From an uncultured Clostridia bacterium (lineage in GTDB: Bacteria > Bacillota > Clostridia > TANB77 > CAG-508), in assembly GCA_934168305.1 (NCBI GenBank), contig CAKPNF010000015.1, forward strand, positions 1 to 30,568: a stretch of DNA of 30,568 nucleotides, given 5' to 3'. Of this stretch, positions 7,937 through 17,048 are shown piece after piece. The position numbers and the translations under genes are program-made. Under the pieces are notes generated by a model that was not told where the DNA came from, searched no databases, and saw only the letters and a program-made list of their open reading frames with translations. The number at the start of each line of letters is the position of its first letter. Position 1 is the stretch's first letter.

Positions 7937-8836
7937 ATGAATTATAATTTAGTACAAGATGCAAAGAATAAAATATATAATTCTGAATTAATGCTGTACA
8001 TTAATCCAGAAAAAATAGAAGAAGCATTTAAAAAAATACATGTATATACTAATAAAGAAGAATTTATTAGTGCATATGGTAACAATTATGATGATTATGG
8101 TATATTAGAAGGGTTTAACAGAAACGGAGAATCTTATATAGGACCAGATGCAACAGCACATACAGTAATACATGAAGTAATGCATACAATTTCTAGTAAA
8201 TTTGATAATAATGGACATAGAACAATAAATGGAATATCAGGAAATAGAGAGAAAGGTTTTGGAATTCAAATAAATGAAGGAATGACAGATTATTTGGCAT
8301 CTAAAATTAGCGGGGAAGATCCAAGACATTATATTGAGGGACATAAATTATTTGCCAAATTAGAACCAATGATGATTAAATATACCAAAAATCAGAACGT
8401 ATTTATGCAAATATATATAAATAATGATGTTAAATTTATACAAGATTTTCTAAATTATTTTGGTAAAGAAAATACATTTGAAGAATTATATGATAAATTT
8501 TTATATAAAGACGATAAAGAGATGGATAAATTGTTAAAACCTGTAGAAAAGAATGTAAACAAATATGTGAAAAAAATTGAAAGAAAAGAAAAATTAACTA
8601 ATATATTAGATAAGGCTAAAAATATTTTTTCTAGAAATAAAGTAAAAATGTTAACTGAAGGTAAACAAGATAATATACAACAAATAAATTCTCATGAACA
8701 ATTTGTTAATGATTACAATATAAATAATTTTAAAACTAATATGACAGAGAAAGACGAAGAAATGTATATGATATACAATAACAAAAATAAAGATAAACAA
8801 CAAGAAAATTCTAATGAAAGTTTCAAAGATTTATAA
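7937..8836 (+). CDS. Uncharacterised HExxH metallopeptidase-like protein
   Basis: I do not recognise this 299-residue protein by name. The clear feature is HEVMH at residues 79-83, followed by NEGMTDYLA with Glu114 about 30 residues on. This is the zinc-ligand spacing of gluzincin peptidases (HExxH...E). There is no signal peptide or membrane segment, so it should be cytosolic unless exported by another route. Residues 190-299 are very lysine- and asparagine-rich and probably extended. It is co-oriented with and 6 bases from mrnC. The composition is more AT-rich and repetitive than rbgA or mrnC, consistent with an accessory gene. Toxin, regulatory protease (ImmA-like) or structural roles are all open; proteolytic activity is an inference from the motif only. 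Confidence 0.6.
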   Translation: MNYNLVQDAKNKIYNSELMLYINPEKIEEAFKKIHVYTNKEEFISAYGNNYDDYGILEGFNRNGESYIGPDATAHTVIHEVMHTISSKFDNNGHRTINGISGNREKGFGIQINEGMTDYLASKISGEDPRHYIEGHKLFAKLEPMMIKYTKNQNVFMQIYINNDVKFIQDFLNYFGKENTFEELYDKFLYKDDKEMDKLLKPVEKNVNKYVKKIERKEKLTNILDKAKNIFSRNKVKMLTEGKQDNIQQINSHEQFVNDYNINNFKTNMTEKDEEMYMIYNNKNKDKQQENSNESFKDL

Positions 8837-8844
8837 AAATCTGC

Positions 8845-8873
8845 TTGACTAAATAAAAAAAAAATGGTATAAA
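8845..8873 (+). promoter_or_regulatory. Sigma-A promoter for tRNA-Glu
   Basis: TTGACT at 8845-8850 and TATAAA at 8868-8873 are separated by 17 bases. The -10 ends 16 bases before the tRNA 5' end. The match to the vegetative consensus is close. It may also read on into the riboswitch-ATPase unit. Confidence 0.75.
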
Positions 8874-8889
8874 TATTAAAGTTACTTAT

Positions 8890-8964
8890 GGCCCCTTGGT
8901 CAAGCGGTTAAGACGCCACCCTCTCAAGGTGGAATCATGGGTTCGATTCCCGTAGGGGTCACCA
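8890..8964 (+). tRNA. tRNA-Glu (anticodon CTC), CCA encoded
   Basis: A complete cloverleaf is visible: acceptor GGCCCCT pairs with AGGGGTC (one G-U pair), the anticodon stem CCACC/GGTGG encloses loop CTCTCAA, and the T arm has TTCGATT. Loop positions 34-36 are CTC, which reads GAG (Glu). The sequence otherwise resembles the usual clostridial tRNA-Glu. A discriminator A and genome-encoded CCA complete the 75-nt gene. CTC is the rarer isoacceptor in such AT-rich genomes, where TTC normally suffices. Confidence 0.93.
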
Positions 8965-8985
8965 AAAATTTTGTAAAATTAATAA

Positions 8986-9137
8986 AAAATTTAAAAGGGA
9001 GTAGCTTTAAATTGCTAGTCAACAGTCGCGATAAGAAATTATCTGGTTAGTAAGCTTAAGTACAATTAAGTAAGTGAGACTTTTAAAAGAAATTTTAGCA
9101 TAATGCTTGCTATATAAAAATTTCTTTTAAAGGTCTC
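8986..9137 (+). ncRNA. yybP-ykoY-type manganese riboswitch with terminator-like expression platform
   Basis: The conserved core is readable: aaaGGGAGTAGC at about 8994-9005, then GTCAACAGTCGCG and CTGGTTAGTAAGCTT, ending near GTGAGAC. These match my recollection of the yybP-ykoY (Mn2+) aptamer. P1 would pair TTTAAAAG (8990-8997) with CTTTTAAA (9080-9087). The same 3' strand is also the core of a competing 21-bp hairpin, 9076-9096 with 9117-9137, followed by a weak U-rich tract. The two structures exclude each other, which suits an ON switch in which Mn2+ binding prevents termination. The downstream gene is a P-type Ca/Mn ATPase, an expected partner for Mn2+ efflux (as with yoaB in Lactococcus lactis). 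A further short inverted repeat, AGGGATT/AATCCCT (9195-9225), lies just before the ribosome site. Confidence 0.78.
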
Positions 9138-9244
9138 ATTTATTAATTATATGAAATGTATAAATATAGCAAAAAAAGCAAAAAATAAAAAAACAGGGAT
9201 TATGGGTCCAGGACAAAAAATCCCTAGATTTTGGAGGAAAAAAC

Positions 9245-11968
9245 ATGGAAAAAAAGAATTGGTTTAACAAAGAAGTAGAAGAAGTTGAAAAAGAACTAAA
9301 AACACATAAGGAAAAGGGGCTTACTGAAGAAAAAGTAATACAAATAAGAGAAAAAAATGGATATAATGAGCTGGAGGCTGCTAAAAAGAAATCAATATTA
9401 CAAAGATTTCTGGATCAATTTAAAGATTTTTCTATAATAGTATTAATAATAGCGGCAATTGTGTCAGGTGTTGTAGGTGTAAGCCAAGGAGAAGGTATAA
9501 CAGATACAATAATAATTTTGATAGTTGTGCTTGTAAATGCAATAATAGGAGTGGTACAAGAAAGCAAAGCTGAGAAATCATTAGAAGCATTACAAAAATT
9601 AAGTGATCATGCATCAAAAGTTATAAGGGATGGAAATATGAAAGTGATTCCTGCAAGAGAACTAGTGCCAGGAGATTTAGTGGTCCTAGATACAGGAGAT
9701 TATATACCAGCAGATTTAAGAATTGTAGAAGAAGCTAATCTAAAATCACAAGAAAGTTCTCTAACAGGTGAATCTGTACCAGTTGAAAAAACTTCAGAAA
9801 TCATAGAAGATACAGAAATTGGCATAGGTGATAGAAAAAATATGCTATTTTCATCAAGTTTAGTAACATATGGTAGGGGAAAAGGAATTGTCGTTGAAAC
9901 AGGGATGACAACAGAAGTTGGAAAAATAGCAGGAATGATAAATTCAACAGAAAAACAAGAAACACCACTACAACAAAAGTTAAACAAGTTAGGAAAAACA
10001 TTAGGAATTGCAGCATTAATTATATGTATTATTATATTTATACTTGGATTAATACAAGGAAAAGAACCAATTAATATGTTTATGACAGCTGTATCACTAG
10101 CAGTTGCAGCAATACCAGAGGGATTAGCAGCAGTATCAACAATTGTTTTAGCAATAGGTGTTCAAAAAATGGTAAAGAAAAATGCAATTGTAAAAAGATT
10201 GCCAGCAGTTGAAACATTAGGAAGTAGTACAGTTATATGTTCAGATAAAACAGGAACATTAACACAAAATAAAATGACAGTAGAAAAAATCTTTTGGAAC
10301 AATGCTATAAGAGATGCTGAAAATATATTAGAAGATGAAATAGATGAAGAATTAAAAAAATTAGTATATGCAAATATGTTGTGTAATGATACAAAAATAT
10401 CACAAGATGGAACTCTAACAGGTGACCCAACTGAAACTGCACTAGTTGATATGGCATTTAACTTGAGTTTTGACCCAAGTTTATATGATAGAGCACCTCG
10501 TGTTCAAGAAATACCATTTGATTCAGATAGAAAACTAATGACAACTGTAAATGAATTAAATGGAAAATATGTAGTATTTACAAAAGGTGGAATAGACGAA
10601 CTATTAAAAAGATGTACAGCATATGAAATAAACAACGAAGTTCATTCTAATATTGATGAATATATAAATCAAATAAGAGAAAAAAATGAAGAAATGGCAA
10701 GAGAAGCTTTAAGAGTATTAGGATGTGCATATAAAGAAATAGACCATATACCATCAAAAGAAGAAATGGAAACAATAGAAAATGAATTAATATTTATAGG
10801 TATGGTAGGTATGATAGACCCACCAAGAGAAGAAGCAAAAGTTGCAGTTGAAAAATGTAAAACAGCAGGAATAAAAGTTGTGATGATTACAGGTGACCAC
10901 AAAATTACAGCAACAGCGATTGCTAAAAAATTAGGAATTCTTGAAGATGATGATGAAGCGATAACAGGTAGTGAACTTGAACAAATGACAGATGAAGAAT
11001 TAATACAAAGTGTTAGAAAATATTCAGTTTATGCAAGAGTTTCACCGGAACATAAAGTTAGAATTGTAAATGCTTGGCAAAAAAATGGCGAAGTTGTCGC
11101 TATGACAGGTGATGGTGTAAATGATAGTCCTGCACTAAAAAAAGCAGATATAGGTTGTGCGATGGGAATGGTTGGAACAGATGTAGCAAAAGAAGCTGCA
11201 GATGTAATTTTAACAGATGATAATTTTGCAACAGTTGTATCTGCAGTAGAAGAAGGAAGAAGAATATATGACAATATTTTAAAAGTAATTCAATTCTTAC
11301 TTTCGAGTAATGTTGGAGAAATAATAGTATTATTCTTTGCAACACTATTAACACCATTATTTAGTAAATGGTTTGGAATAACAGACATTAACAGTTTAGA
11401 AATATTATTACCAATTCACATTTTATGGATTAATTTAGTAACAGACTCATTACCAGCATTAGCACTAGCATTTGATCCAGCAAATAGTGACATAATGAAC
11501 AGAAAACCAATAAAACCAGGAAAAGGTGTATTTACAAAAGGAATGACATGGAGAGTTATATATCAAGGTTTAATGATAGGTGGATTAACACTTGCAGCAT
11601 TTATGATTGGTTTAGCAACTACAAAAACACCTATAGAAGGATTAAATCTAGAAGAGTCAAAGATAGAAGTTGGTCAGACGATGGCTTTTATAACATTATC
11701 ACTTGCTGAACTAGTTCATGTATTTAATGTCAGAAATAATAAAAAATCTATATTTAAAACAGGAATATTTAATAATATTAAATTAATTGGAGCAGTTGTT
11801 ATTTCAGCACTTTTAGTATTCGTTATTTTATTGATACCTGGATTAAGGGAAATATTTAGTATACCAGTTCTACCAACTGAAAATATCATAGAACTTGTTT
11901 GCTTAGTATTAGCTCCTATTGTAATTGTGGAAATATTTAAGTTGTTTAAGATAAACGGAGAAGAATAA
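9245..11968 (+). CDS. P-type (P2A) cation ATPase, Ca2+/Mn2+ exporter
   Basis: A 907-residue P2-type ATPase of normal length, with about ten membrane segments. In order: N-terminal cation-ATPase domain (GLTEEKV...NGYNEL), TGES at 174-177 (actuator), IPEGL in TM4, phosphorylation site DKTGT with Asp334, KGGIDELL in the nucleotide domain, MITGDHK, and GDGVND at 622-627. TM5 reads LSSNVGE and TM6 NLVTDSLPALAL, so Asn/Glu and Asn/Thr/Asp ligands of both SERCA-type calcium sites seem present. The enzyme would pump Ca2+ and/or Mn2+ out of the cell at the cost of ATP. The upstream manganese riboswitch favours Mn2+ detoxification as the physiological role. The ribosome site ggagg lies 7 bases before ATG. 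A strong terminator follows, so it is a single-gene unit. Confidence 0.93.
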   Translation: MEKKNWFNKEVEEVEKELKTHKEKGLTEEKVIQIREKNGYNELEAAKKKSILQRFLDQFKDFSIIVLIIAAIVSGVVGVSQGEGITDTIIILIVVLVNAIIGVVQESKAEKSLEALQKLSDHASKVIRDGNMKVIPARELVPGDLVVLDTGDYIPADLRIVEEANLKSQESSLTGESVPVEKTSEIIEDTEIGIGDRKNMLFSSSLVTYGRGKGIVVETGMTTEVGKIAGMINSTEKQETPLQQKLNKLGKTLGIAALIICIIIFILGLIQGKEPINMFMTAVSLAVAAIPEGLAAVSTIVLAIGVQKMVKKNAIVKRLPAVETLGSSTVICSDKTGTLTQNKMTVEKIFWNNAIRDAENILEDEIDEELKKLVYANMLCNDTKISQDGTLTGDPTETALVDMAFNLSFDPSLYDRAPRVQEIPFDSDRKLMTTVNELNGKYVVFTKGGIDELLKRCTAYEINNEVHSNIDEYINQIREKNEEMAREALRVLGCAYKEIDHIPSKEEMETIENELIFIGMVGMIDPPREEAKVAVEKCKTAGIKVVMITGDHKITATAIAKKLGILEDDDEAITGSELEQMTDEELIQSVRKYSVYARVSPEHKVRIVNAWQKNGEVVAMTGDGVNDSPALKKADIGCAMGMVGTDVAKEAADVILTDDNFATVVSAVEEGRRIYDNILKVIQFLLSSNVGEIIVLFFATLLTPLFSKWFGITDINSLEILLPIHILWINLVTDSLPALALAFDPANSDIMNRKPIKPGKGVFTKGMTWRVIYQGLMIGGLTLAAFMIGLATTKTPIEGLNLEESKIEVGQTMAFITLSLAELVHVFNVRNNKKSIFKTGIFNNIKLIGAVVISALLVFVILLIPGLREIFSIPVLPTENIIELVCLVLAPIVIVEIFKLFKINGEE

Positions 11969-11973
11969 AAAAT

Positions 11974-12014
11974 AAAAAAGTATAAGTTTTACAAAAAAGA
12001 CTTGTACTTTTTTT
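11974..12014 (+). terminator. Rho-independent terminator of the ATPase gene
   Basis: A 13-bp stem (11975-11987 with 12000-12012, including one G-U pair) ends in a run of seven T. It begins 6 bases after the ATPase stop codon. Confidence 0.8.
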
Positions 12015-12030
12015 GAATTATTATTATAAT
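12002..12030 (+). promoter_or_regulatory. Candidate promoter for glgP
   Basis: TTGTAC at 12002-12007 and TATAAT at 12025-12030 are 17 bases apart. The -35 overlaps the descending arm of the preceding terminator. The -10 ends 30 bases before the phosphorylase ATG. Confidence 0.5.
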
Positions 12031-12060
12031 ATTATAAAATACCAAGGAGGAAATAAAAAA

Positions 12061-14628
12061 ATGTACATATTTAATAAGATAACGGTAAATCCACAACTAC
12101 CAAAAAGAATAGAAAAATTATCAGAAATATCAAACAACCTATGGTGGTCATGGAATACAGAATTTTTAAGATTATTTAAAATAATAGACAGAGACCTATG
12201 GGAAACATGCGAAAAAAACCCAGTAAAATTTTTAAAGTTAGTATCTCAAGATAGATTAGAACAAATAACAAAAAACACAGAATTTTTAAAAGAATACGAT
12301 AAATTATCAAAACAATTTGAAGACTATATGAACAGTAAAAATACATGGTTTTCAAATAAATATCCTGAAAACAAAAATGATTTAATAGCATATTTTTCAG
12401 CAGAATACGGACTAGACCAAACAATACCAATATATTCAGGAGGACTAGGAATACTATCAGGAGACCATTTAAAATCAGCAAGTGATTTAGGAATTCCATT
12501 AGTAGCAGTAGGACTACTATATAAAAATGGATATTTTCATCAAAAAATAAATGGATATGGAGACCAAGAAGAAGAATATAATAATATAGAATTAAGTAAT
12601 TTACCAATAAATCCAGTAAAAGATAGCAATGGTGAAGAATTAACAATATATATTAAACTTGAAAAAAGAAAAGTATACCTAAAAGTTTGGCAAATAAATG
12701 TAGGAAGAATAAAACTATATTTATTAGATTCTGATATAGATAAAAACAATCAAGAAGATAGAGAAATAACATTAAGATTATATGGCGGAGACCAAGAAAT
12801 GAGAATAAAACAAGAAATTATTCTTGGTATGGGAGGAACCAATTTATTAACAAGAGCATTAAAATTAAATCCAACCATATATCATATGAATGAAGGACAT
12901 TCTGCATTCTTAATATTAGAATTAATAAAAAATATAATAAAAGAAAAACAAGTATCATTTGAAGTTGCAAAAGATATAGCAAGTTCAAAAACCGTATTTA
13001 CAACACACACACCAGTTCCAGCTGGAAATGATATTTTCCCAATAGAATTAGTAGAAAAATACTTTAAAGAATTCTGGCCAAGATTAGGACTAGACAGAGA
13101 AGCATTCTTAAAATTAGGTATGAAACCATGTAAAGAATTAGAACATGGATTTAACATGGGAATATTAGCACTAAAAGTTGCAGGAAAGAAAAACGGGGTT
13201 AGTAAACTGCATGGGGCAGTTTCAAGAGAGTTATTTGGAGATGTATGGCCCGAAATAGCAGCAAATGAATCACCAATAACATATGTAACAAACGGTATAC
13301 ATACATGTTCATGGCTTGCACCATCATTAAAAGAATTATATAATAAATATTTAATACCATATTGGCAAGATAATATACACAATGATGAAGTATGGAAAAA
13401 TATTGACAATATTCCAAACAAAGAATTATGGGGAATTCATAGACAAAGAAAAATAAAATTATTAGATATAGTAAAAGAGAACACGACTAATAGATTAAGA
13501 AGGTCAGGGTATAGCTACGAAAAAATAAATGATATAACATCAAAATTAAATCCAGACGTATTAACAATTGGATTCTCAAGAAGATTTGCTACATACAAAA
13601 GAGCAACATTAATATTTAAAGACTTAGAAAGAATAACACAAATATTAAACAATCAAGATAAACCAGTTCAATTAATATTTGCCGGAAAAGCACATCCAGC
13701 AGATAAAGAAGGAAAAGACTTAATAAAAAGAATTCATGAAATATCAATGATGCCACAATTTAAAGGAAAAATATTCATACTAGAAAATTACAACATAGCA
13801 ATGTCTAGGTATTTAGTAAGTGGTGTAGATGTATGGCTTAACAATCCAAGAAGACCAATGGAAGCATCAGGAACAAGTGGACAAAAAGCATCTGTGAATG
13901 GAGTTATAAACTTTAGTGTACTAGATGGATGGTGGGCTGAAGGTTATAACCAAGAAAATGGATGGACAATTGGAACAAATGCAGAATACGATTCTTATGA
14001 AGAACAAGATATTGCAGATAGCCAAAGTATGTACAATACACTAGAGACAAAAATTATACCAATGTACTATAATAGAAATGAAGATAAAATATCTGAAACT
14101 TGGATGAAGATTATGAAAAATTCAATAATATCAACAGGTGGAAAATATAGTACAGCTAGAATGTTAGTAGATTACACAAATAATTTATATATGCCATTAT
14201 GCAATTTAACAAAAAAATATTATGAAAATATAGATAATGTAGCAGAATTCAATTTATGGAAAAAGAGTATATATACAAATTGGAAAGATATAAAAATAAC
14301 TCAAAAAAATAATTTAAATAATATCACAATGGATGCAGGAAATAATATTGAAGTTAAATGTGAAGTACAACTTCCAAATGTGGATATAAATAATATTACT
14401 GTAGAATGTTATTATGGAAAAATATTGGATAATGGAATAGTTGAAAATGTAAGTATAATTCCAATGAAATTAGAAAATAAAAATGAAGAAGAAAAAATAT
14501 ATGAATATTCTACAAAGATTGAACTAAAAACAGGTGGAAATTATGGTTATACTTTTAGAGTTATGCCAAAACATGAAATGTTATTAGATGCAGAGAATTT
14601 AAATCTTGTTAAATGGATTACAAAATAA
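12061..14628 (+). CDS. glgP: Alpha-glucan (glycogen) phosphorylase, GT35, short bacterial type
   Basis: The product has 855 residues from ATG 12061, chosen because aaggagg precedes it; an in-frame upstream ATG at 12013 overlaps the terminator and promoter. The N-terminal region NLWWSWNTEFLRLF is the domain found in the roughly 850-residue TM1348-type phosphorylases rather than in the classical GlgP. Conserved segments are SAEYGLDQTIPIYSGGLG, HMNEGHSAFL, FTTHTPVPAGND, TNGIHTCSWL and RRPMEASGTSGQKAS, where Lys609 should carry pyridoxal phosphate. The enzyme releases glucose-1-phosphate from storage glucan in the cytosol. About 130 C-terminal residues form an extra beta-rich part. The pilin-like gene starts 14 bases after the stop, an unexpected co-transcribed partner. 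Confidence 0.92.
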   Translation: MYIFNKITVNPQLPKRIEKLSEISNNLWWSWNTEFLRLFKIIDRDLWETCEKNPVKFLKLVSQDRLEQITKNTEFLKEYDKLSKQFEDYMNSKNTWFSNKYPENKNDLIAYFSAEYGLDQTIPIYSGGLGILSGDHLKSASDLGIPLVAVGLLYKNGYFHQKINGYGDQEEEYNNIELSNLPINPVKDSNGEELTIYIKLEKRKVYLKVWQINVGRIKLYLLDSDIDKNNQEDREITLRLYGGDQEMRIKQEIILGMGGTNLLTRALKLNPTIYHMNEGHSAFLILELIKNIIKEKQVSFEVAKDIASSKTVFTTHTPVPAGNDIFPIELVEKYFKEFWPRLGLDREAFLKLGMKPCKELEHGFNMGILALKVAGKKNGVSKLHGAVSRELFGDVWPEIAANESPITYVTNGIHTCSWLAPSLKELYNKYLIPYWQDNIHNDEVWKNIDNIPNKELWGIHRQRKIKLLDIVKENTTNRLRRSGYSYEKINDITSKLNPDVLTIGFSRRFATYKRATLIFKDLERITQILNNQDKPVQLIFAGKAHPADKEGKDLIKRIHEISMMPQFKGKIFILENYNIAMSRYLVSGVDVWLNNPRRPMEASGTSGQKASVNGVINFSVLDGWWAEGYNQENGWTIGTNAEYDSYEEQDIADSQSMYNTLETKIIPMYYNRNEDKISETWMKIMKNSIISTGGKYSTARMLVDYTNNLYMPLCNLTKKYYENIDNVAEFNLWKKSIYTNWKDIKITQKNNLNNITMDAGNNIEVKCEVQLPNVDINNITVECYYGKILDNGIVENVSIIPMKLENKNEEEKIYEYSTKIELKTGGNYGYTFRVMPKHEMLLDAENLNLVKWITK

Positions 14629-14642
14629 AAGGAGAATATATA

Positions 14643-15635
14643 ATGATAAGCACCAAAAATATTAAGTGGAAACCTACAAAAAACAATATAATATTAAAAG
14701 ATGAAAAAGCAATAACACTTGTTGCACTAATAATAACAATAATTATATTATTATTGTTAGCTGGAATATCAATAATGACTCTAAAAAATGTAGGTTTAAT
14801 TGAAAATGCAAAAAAAGCAAAGGAAGAATCAGAAAATTCAGAAATAATAGAAAATAATACAATAGTAGAATATGAAGCAAAGATTGGAAAATATATAAAT
14901 AATTCTAAGGAAGAAGATTACATTTCAAAAGATATCGAAGATTTTACACCAACAATAAAGGAAAGTAATGGAACTTATATATATGCTACAGCAGAAAATA
15001 TAAAAGTCAATAACGGCGTTAAAATAGGAGCGTATATTTGGATTTTGAATGGAAAAGTTGTAGGAGGTACAACTGAAAATGCATTTTTATTCGATAATTT
15101 AAACTATAGTAGTAAATATAATTTACAAGCTATGGCTGTAGATGAGAATGGTAAATTTAAAATTTCTAATATGATTTCTGCTAATACAATAGATAAAACA
15201 TATTTGTATTTGGAAGGAAAAGTATTTGAAGAAATTACAGGAGGAATTAGCCATGTTAATAGAACAGCCCATGGTGGATGTTCTGCAACATTTAATTCAG
15301 ACAATATATATATAGATGCATATAGTAATGGTGGTGGAGGTGGTGTAACCACTAACAAAAGTATTGATTTAACAAATTTTCAAAAGGTAAAGGCAAGAGG
15401 TAGAATGACAGAAAATGCTTTTAACACTAGTAATGGAAGAATATTAAGCACTTCAACAACTAATTCATGGGGAAGTCCTTGGTATCCATCAAATAGCAAA
15501 GTATATGTCTGCTCAGATACAAATAAAGACGAAATTGTGTTAGAAAATGACATAAGTTCTTTGAATGGAAAGTATTATATTATAAATGGATTTAATCAAT
15601 CACGAGGATATATATATGAAATTTGGCTAGAATAA
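14643..15635 (+). CDS. Large type IV pilin-like surface protein (minor pilin/adhesin candidate)
   Basis: The start at 14643 follows aaaggaga by 7 bases. The 330-residue product has a 23-residue basic leader ending Lys-Ala, then ITLVALIITIIILLLLAGISI, a prepilin-type helix almost identical to that of the short pilin at 29818. The cleavage residue is Ala rather than Gly, and position +5 is Ala, not Glu. Residues about 90-195 look like an Ig/fibronectin-like domain (IWILNGKVVGGTTENAF). Residues about 195-330 form a Gly/Ser/Asn-rich, probably beta-sandwich, domain with GGGGGVTTN. It could be a tip pilin or adhesin assembled by the pilus machinery encoded at the window's right end, or simply a membrane-anchored surface protein. 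It follows glgP closely and ends before a shared terminator. Confidence 0.65.
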   Translation: MISTKNIKWKPTKNNIILKDEKAITLVALIITIIILLLLAGISIMTLKNVGLIENAKKAKEESENSEIIENNTIVEYEAKIGKYINNSKEEDYISKDIEDFTPTIKESNGTYIYATAENIKVNNGVKIGAYIWILNGKVVGGTTENAFLFDNLNYSSKYNLQAMAVDENGKFKISNMISANTIDKTYLYLEGKVFEEITGGISHVNRTAHGGCSATFNSDNIYIDAYSNGGGGGVTTNKSIDLTNFQKVKARGRMTENAFNTSNGRILSTSTTNSWGSPWYPSNSKVYVCSDTNKDEIVLENDISSLNGKYYIINGFNQSRGYIYEIWLE

Positions 15636-15651
15636 TAGAGAAAATAAAATT

Positions 15652-15682
15652 AAGTGGGACAGACTAAAACTGTCCCACTTTT
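15652..15682. terminator. Bidirectional terminator between convergent genes
   Basis: An 11-bp perfect stem (AAGTGGGACAG at 15652-15662 with CTGTCCCACTT at 15670-15680) is flanked by A and T runs. It serves the pilin-like gene on plus and tmcAL on minus, whose stop codon begins at 15683. The GGGACAG/CTGTCCC core recurs in the palindrome at 24455-24572. Confidence 0.85.
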
Positions 15683-16955
15683 AACAATTTATAATTCCAT
15701 TCTTAAAATCTAAATTAGAAAAAGAATTATTTCTAAAAGCAAGAGAATACACATTAGTAGCAAAAATATCTTTTTCAATCATAATATTTAAATATTCATC
15801 ACAATTGTTATCAACAAACTTCTTAACAGAAGTAACCAAGTTAATATCTGGATTTTTTAGAGCAATCTCTGAAATTAATTTTTTTCCATTGTTATTAAAA
15901 CCAAGAACTCTAGCATAAGGATTTTTTATTTTTTTAGAAATACTCATAGTTTCTTTAGTAATATTAAGTAAAGCATAAAGAAGTATTCTCTGAATTCTAG
16001 TAACAGTATATCGTTTGGATTTTACCATATTTAAAAATTCACTAATAGTATTACAAGAATCAGCAGCCTTTTTAATAGAAAATTCCAATCCTTCAGAAAC
16101 ATCAGGAAGGCAAGATATTTGTTCAACATTCATTCTTCTTAAAGTATAAATTATTTCTTTTTCAAAACAATCTAAATCAGAAACAATACAACCTGAGTCA
16201 ACACAATTCATCAAAATAGAATAAGATTCAGAAGGAACCACACTTTTAATATCATCAAAATTATTAGATTTTATAAGACTTCTAATAGCAGTCGCACTTG
16301 CAATATCATTTGAAAAATCAATGCTGTTATATTCAGATTCAAATCTTTTGACACAAATAGGCTTTATTAAACTATTATATTTTTTTAAAGCTTTCAAATA
16401 CTCAATTCCTAAAATATTATTAGGAGAAGACAATGCTACATCATAATTTTTCAAATCTAATTTGTTATTTGCATAAATATCAGTATTATTACAATTCTTT
16501 ATATAGTCAATTAATGCACTTTCACGAGCTTTAGGGAAAGACAAACCTTTATCCAATTGAGCAGATAATAATTTTTTATAATCTTCAGGTTCATCAAATA
16601 AAATACTTGCAATACTCTTTAAAATTTCAATATCAGAAGTTTCGGCTCCAAATGAAAGATAATCAATAATTCCTAAAGAATCTAAAATTTTAATAGAACC
16701 ATCTGCAAAATTTTCCGCACTTGAAATTGAATACAAAACGGGTAATTCTATAACTAAATCAACACCGTTTTTTAAAGCCATTTTAGTTTTAGACCATTTA
16801 TCAACAATAGAAGTTGAACCACGTTGTGTAAAATTTCCACTAATTATAGCAACAGTATAGTCACAACCAGTTATCTTTTTAGAATTTTCTAAATGATATA
16901 AATGACCATTATGAAATGGATTATATTCTGCAATTATTCCTAAAACTTTGCTCAT
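15681..16955 (-). CDS. tmcAL: TmcAL, tRNA(Met) cytidine acetate ligase (YlbM)
   Basis: A 424-residue cytosolic nucleotidyltransferase. The N-terminus GIIAEYNPFHNGHLYHL contains the HxGH motif (His15-Asn-Gly-His18) of the adenylyl-transfer fold; ISGNFTQRG and FGAETSD are further family marks. TmcAL activates acetate with ATP and acetylates C34 of elongator tRNA-Met (ac4C), preventing misreading of AUA. That is useful in a genome rich in AUA codons such as this one. The ribosome site gaagg lies 7 bases before ATG. The gene is divergent from rnhA and convergent with the pilin-like gene, and so is transcribed alone. Confidence 0.92.
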   Translation of the reverse strand: MSKVLGIIAEYNPFHNGHLYHLENSKKITGCDYTVAIISGNFTQRGSTSIVDKWSKTKMALKNGVDLVIELPVLYSISSAENFADGSIKILDSLGIIDYLSFGAETSDIEILKSIASILFDEPEDYKKLLSAQLDKGLSFPKARESALIDYIKNCNNTDIYANNKLDLKNYDVALSSPNNILGIEYLKALKKYNSLIKPICVKRFESEYNSIDFSNDIASATAIRSLIKSNNFDDIKSVVPSESYSILMNCVDSGCIVSDLDCFEKEIIYTLRRMNVEQISCLPDVSEGLEFSIKKAADSCNTISEFLNMVKSKRYTVTRIQRILLYALLNITKETMSISKKIKNPYARVLGFNNNGKKLISEIALKNPDINLVTSVKKFVDNNCDEYLNIMIEKDIFATNVYSLAFRNNSFSNLDFKNGIINC

Positions 16956-16983
16956 AAATAATACCTTCTTTCAATTAAATACT

Positions 16984-17011
16984 TGTTAAAAATTTATTAT
17001 ATTGATATAAT
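16984..17011 (+). promoter_or_regulatory. Candidate promoter of rnhA
   Basis: TTGTTA at 16984-16989 and TATAAT at 17006-17011, with 16 bases between, lie in the divergent tmcAL-rnhA gap, 38 bases before the rnhA start. Confidence 0.5.
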
Positions 17012-17048
17012 AACATAAAATATAACAAAAAACAAGGAAGGTGTATGT

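Noticed and set aside
12882..13421. 179-codon minus-strand frame inside glgP
   Set aside because: It is an antisense shadow of a strongly conserved phosphorylase region, with no initiation signal.
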